Assembly (NCBI RefSeq): GCF_037975245.1
Contig: NC_092564.1
Coordinates: 10,208,484 to 10,272,483, forward strand
Direction: 5' to 3'
Length of the DNA stretch: 64,000 nt
From: Apostichopus japonicus
Lineage: Eukaryota; Echinodermata; Holothuroidea; Aspidochirotida; Stichopodidae
Below the pieces are notes generated by a model that did not search any database, had not been told where the DNA came from, and saw nothing but the letters and a program-made list of their open reading frames with translations. How positions within the stretch are numbered: position 1 is the stretch's first letter; every line of letters begins with the position of its first letter. A program made the position numbers and the translations under genes. Shown here piece by piece: positions 61,250 to 64,000 of the stretch.

Positions 61250-63895
61250 TCTCGATCATCAGCTCGTACAGTGCGCGGAGCCATCGCGCCACTGTATGGA
61301 CTGAGATATTAGGTGGATTAACTAATACTTACAGCTCCCCGTGTAGGCACTTGCTGTAAAAGATCGGCAAAAGACGTCATCACCCGGGGTTCGAACCACG
61401 GATGCAAAAGAGAGTCTCGATCATCAGCTCGTACAGTGCGCCGAGCCATCGCGCCACTGTATGGACTGAGAGATGAGGTGGATTAACTAATACTTACAGC
61501 TCCCCGTGTAGGCACTTGCTGTAAAAGATCGGCAAAAGACGTCATCACCCGGTGTTCGAACCACGGATGCAAAAGAGAGTCTCGATCATCAGCTCGCACA
61601 GTGCGCGGAGCCATCGCGCCACTGTATGGACTGAGAGATTAGGTGGATTAACTAATACTTACAGCTCCCCGTCTAAGCACTTGCTGTAAAAGATCGGCAA
61701 AAGACGTCATCACCCGGGGTTCGAACCAAGGATGCAAAAGAGAGTCTCGATCATCAGCTCGCACAGTGCGCGGAGCCATCGCGCCACTGTATGGACTGAG
61801 AGATTAGGTGGATTAACTAATACTTACAGCTTCCCGTGTAGGCACTTGCTGTAAAAGTTCGGCAAAAGACGTCATCACCCGGGGTTCGAACCACGGATGC
61901 AAACGAGAGTCTCGATCATCAGCTCGTACAGTGCGCGGAGCCATCGCGCCACTGTATGGACTGAGAGATTAGGTGGATTAACTAATTCTTACAGCTCCCC
62001 GTGTAGGCACTTGCTGTAAAAGATCGGCAAAAGACGTCATCACCCGGGGTTCGAACCACGGATGCAAAAGAGAGTCTCGATCATCAGCTCGTACTGTGCG
62101 CCAAGCCATCGCGCCACTGTATGGACTGAGAGATTAGGTGGATTAACTAATACTTACAGCTCCCCGTGTAGGCACTTGCTGTAAAAGATCGGCAAAAGAC
62201 GTCATCACCCGGGGTTCGAACCACGGATGCAAAAGAGAGTCTCGATCATCAGCTCGTACAGTGCGCCAAGCCATCGCGCCACTGTATGGACTGAGAGATT
62301 AGGTGGATTAACTAATACTTACAGCTCCCCGTGTAGGCACTTGCTGTAAAAGATCGGCAAAAGACGTCATCACCCGGGGTTCGAACCACGGATGCAAAAG
62401 AGAGTCTCGATCATCAGCTCGTACTGTGCGCCAAGCCATCGCGCCACTGTATGGACTGAGAGATTAGTTGGATTAACTAATACTTACAGCTCCCCGTGTA
62501 GGCACTTGCTGTAAAAGATCGGCAAAAGACGTCATCACCCGGGGTTCGAACCACGGATGCAAAAGAGAGTCTCGATCATCAGCTCGTACAGTGCGCGGAG
62601 CCATCGCGCCACTGTATGGATTGAGATATTAGGTGGATTAACTAATACTTACAGCTCCCCGTGTAGGCACTTGCTGTAAAAGATCGGCAAAAGACGTCAT
62701 CACCCGGGGTTCGAACCACGGATGCAAAAGAGAGTCTCGATCATCAGCTCGCACAGTGCGCGGAGCCATCGCGCCACTGTATGGACTGAGATATTAGGTG
62801 GATTAACTAATACTTACAGCTTCCCTTGTAGGCACTTGCTGTAAAAGATCGGCAAAAGACGTCATCACCCGGGGTTCGAACCACGGATGCAAAAGAGAGC
62901 CTCGATCATCAGCTCGTACAGTGCGCGGAGCCATCGCGCCACTGTATGGACTGAGAGATTAGGTGGATTAACTAATACTTACAGCTCCCCGTGTAGGCAC
63001 TTGCTGTAAAAGATCGGCAAAAGACGTCATCACCCGGGGTTCGAACCACGGATGCAAAAGAGAGTCTCGATCATCAGCTCGTACAGTGCGCGGAGCCATC
63101 GCGCCACTGTATGGACTGAGATATTAGGTGGATTAACTAATACTTACAGCTCCCCGTGTAGGCACTTGCTGTAAAAGATCGGCAAAAGACGTCATCACCC
63201 GGGCTTCGAACCACGGATGCAAAAGAGAGTCTCGATCATCAGCTCGTACAGTGCGCCGAGCCATCGCGCCACTGTATGGACTGAGAGATGAGGTGGATTA
63301 ACTAATACTTACAGCTCCCCGTGTAGGCACTTGCTGTAAAAGATCGGCAAAAGACGTCATCACCCGGTGTTCGAACCACGGATGCAAAAGAGAGTCTCGA
63401 TCATCAGCTCGCACAGTGCGCGGAGCCATCGCGCCACTGTATGGACTGAGAGATTAGGTGGATTAACTAATACTTACAGCTCCCCGTCTAAGCACTTGCT
63501 GTAAAAGATCGGCAAAAGACGTCATCACCCGGGGTTCGAACCAAGGATGCAAAAGAGAGTCTCGATCATCAGCTCGCACAGTGCGCGGAGCCATCGCGCC
63601 ACTGTATGGACTGAGAGATTAGGTGGATTAACTAATACTTACAGCTTCCCGTGTAGGCACTTGCTGTAAAAGTTCGGCAAAAGACGTCATCACCCGGGGT
63701 TCGAACCACGGATGCAAACGAGAGTCTCGATCATCAGCTCGTACAGTGCGCGGAGCCATCGCGCCACTGTATGGACTGAGAGATTAGGTGGATTAACTAA
63801 TTCTTACAGCTCCCCGTGTAGGCACTTGCTGTAAAAGATCGGCAAAAGACGTCATCACCCGGGGTTCGAACCACGGATGCAAAAGAGAGTCTCGA
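61250..63895. repeat. Right-arm higher-order duplication, 11-monomer (1815-bp) offset
   Basis: The segment of about 61250-62080 recurs at about 63065-63895. Shared variants 1815 bp apart are AGATGAGGTG (61471 and 63286), GGTGTTCGAA (61551 and 63366 region), CCGTCTAAGC (61672 and 63487 region) and AATTCTTAC (61986 and 63801 region). Upstream, AGCTTCCCTTGTA at about 61169 and 62819 is offset by 1650 bp (10 monomers), so one monomer was gained or lost between the two signals. The match ends a little before the window edge. Confidence 0.88.
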
Positions 63896-64000
63896 TCATC
63901 AGCTCGCACAGTGCGCGGAGCCATCGCGCCACTGTATGGACTGAGAGATTAGGTGGATTAACTAATATTTACAGCTCCCCGTGTAGGCACTTGCTGTAAA

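Larger units (their letters stand above)
47959..64000. repeat. 165-bp satellite array, right arm (about 97 monomers)
   Basis: The same monomer resumes directly after the LINE tail and continues to the window edge. AATACTTA at 47959 and its counterpart (AATATTTA) at 63964 are 16005 bp apart, exactly 97 x 165, so there is no net indel in this arm. Variants match those of the left arm, for example TACGGTTCGCC, GTGAGCCAAGCC and GAACAACGG, so both arms belong to one array split by the retrotransposon. No gene or unique sequence is present. The array runs past the window end. Confidence 0.98.

Noticed and set aside
1-64000. CRISPR array
   Set aside because: The units are contiguous tandem monomers with no short conserved repeats separated by unique spacers, and the element content is eukaryotic.

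Overview
The window is almost entirely one tandem satellite array from a eukaryote, most likely an invertebrate animal. About 364 copies of a 165-bp monomer fill 1-44094 and 47959-64000 and run off both window edges, so the full array is longer than 64 kb. The only other component is one non-LTR (LINE) retrotransposon, 44095-47958, inserted in the satellite. The animal assignment rests on that element, whose endonuclease and reverse transcriptase look like the CR1/L2/Rex1 group of the Jockey superfamily; the species cannot be named from the sequence.

Monomer architecture. 165 bp is close to nucleosome size and equals 55 codons. Each copy carries (i) a bulged hairpin, stem ACAGTG/CACTGT, (ii) a more variable segment around GAGAKATTAGGTGG, (iii) a strongly conserved half ending in the palindrome GGTTCGAACC, which matches a tRNA B box on both strands. 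On the minus strand an A-box-like TGGCTCGG with a 4-bp D-stem-like pairing (GCTC/GAGC) starts 51 nt before the B box, and T4 tracts follow it. The monomer therefore looks derived from a tRNA gene or the head of a tRNA-type SINE, but it is not a functional tRNA because the acceptor stem does not pair.

Array layout. 1-16550 is 100 monomers with no length change. All 22 deletions of the left arm (18 of 1 bp and 4 of 8 bp, 50 bp in total) lie between about 16.55 and 35.07 kb. They are largely copies of a few founder deletions spread by segmental duplication. 35.07-44.09 kb and the whole right arm again show no net length change. Shared private variants reveal nested higher-order duplications with offsets of 1155, 2144, 2792, 3453, 6920, 8240, 2640, 3630, 3960 and 1815 bp, nearly all whole numbers of monomers. 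This is the signature of unequal exchange or amplification.

The LINE is 5'-truncated. It keeps the C-terminal part of ORF1 (three CCHC zinc knuckles), an uninterrupted 975-residue ORF2 (endonuclease plus reverse transcriptase), a 3'UTR with a strong hairpin, and a tail of two 13-bp units. An 8-bp target-site duplication (AATACTTA) flanks it, and the satellite phase across it is restored exactly. Nearby satellite segments with the same private variants but no LINE act as empty sites, so the insertion is younger than the local amplification.

The remaining long ORFs inside the satellite, and a minus-strand ORF across the 3' LINE junction, are read as coincidental. No host gene, rRNA, true tRNA or CRISPR array was seen.
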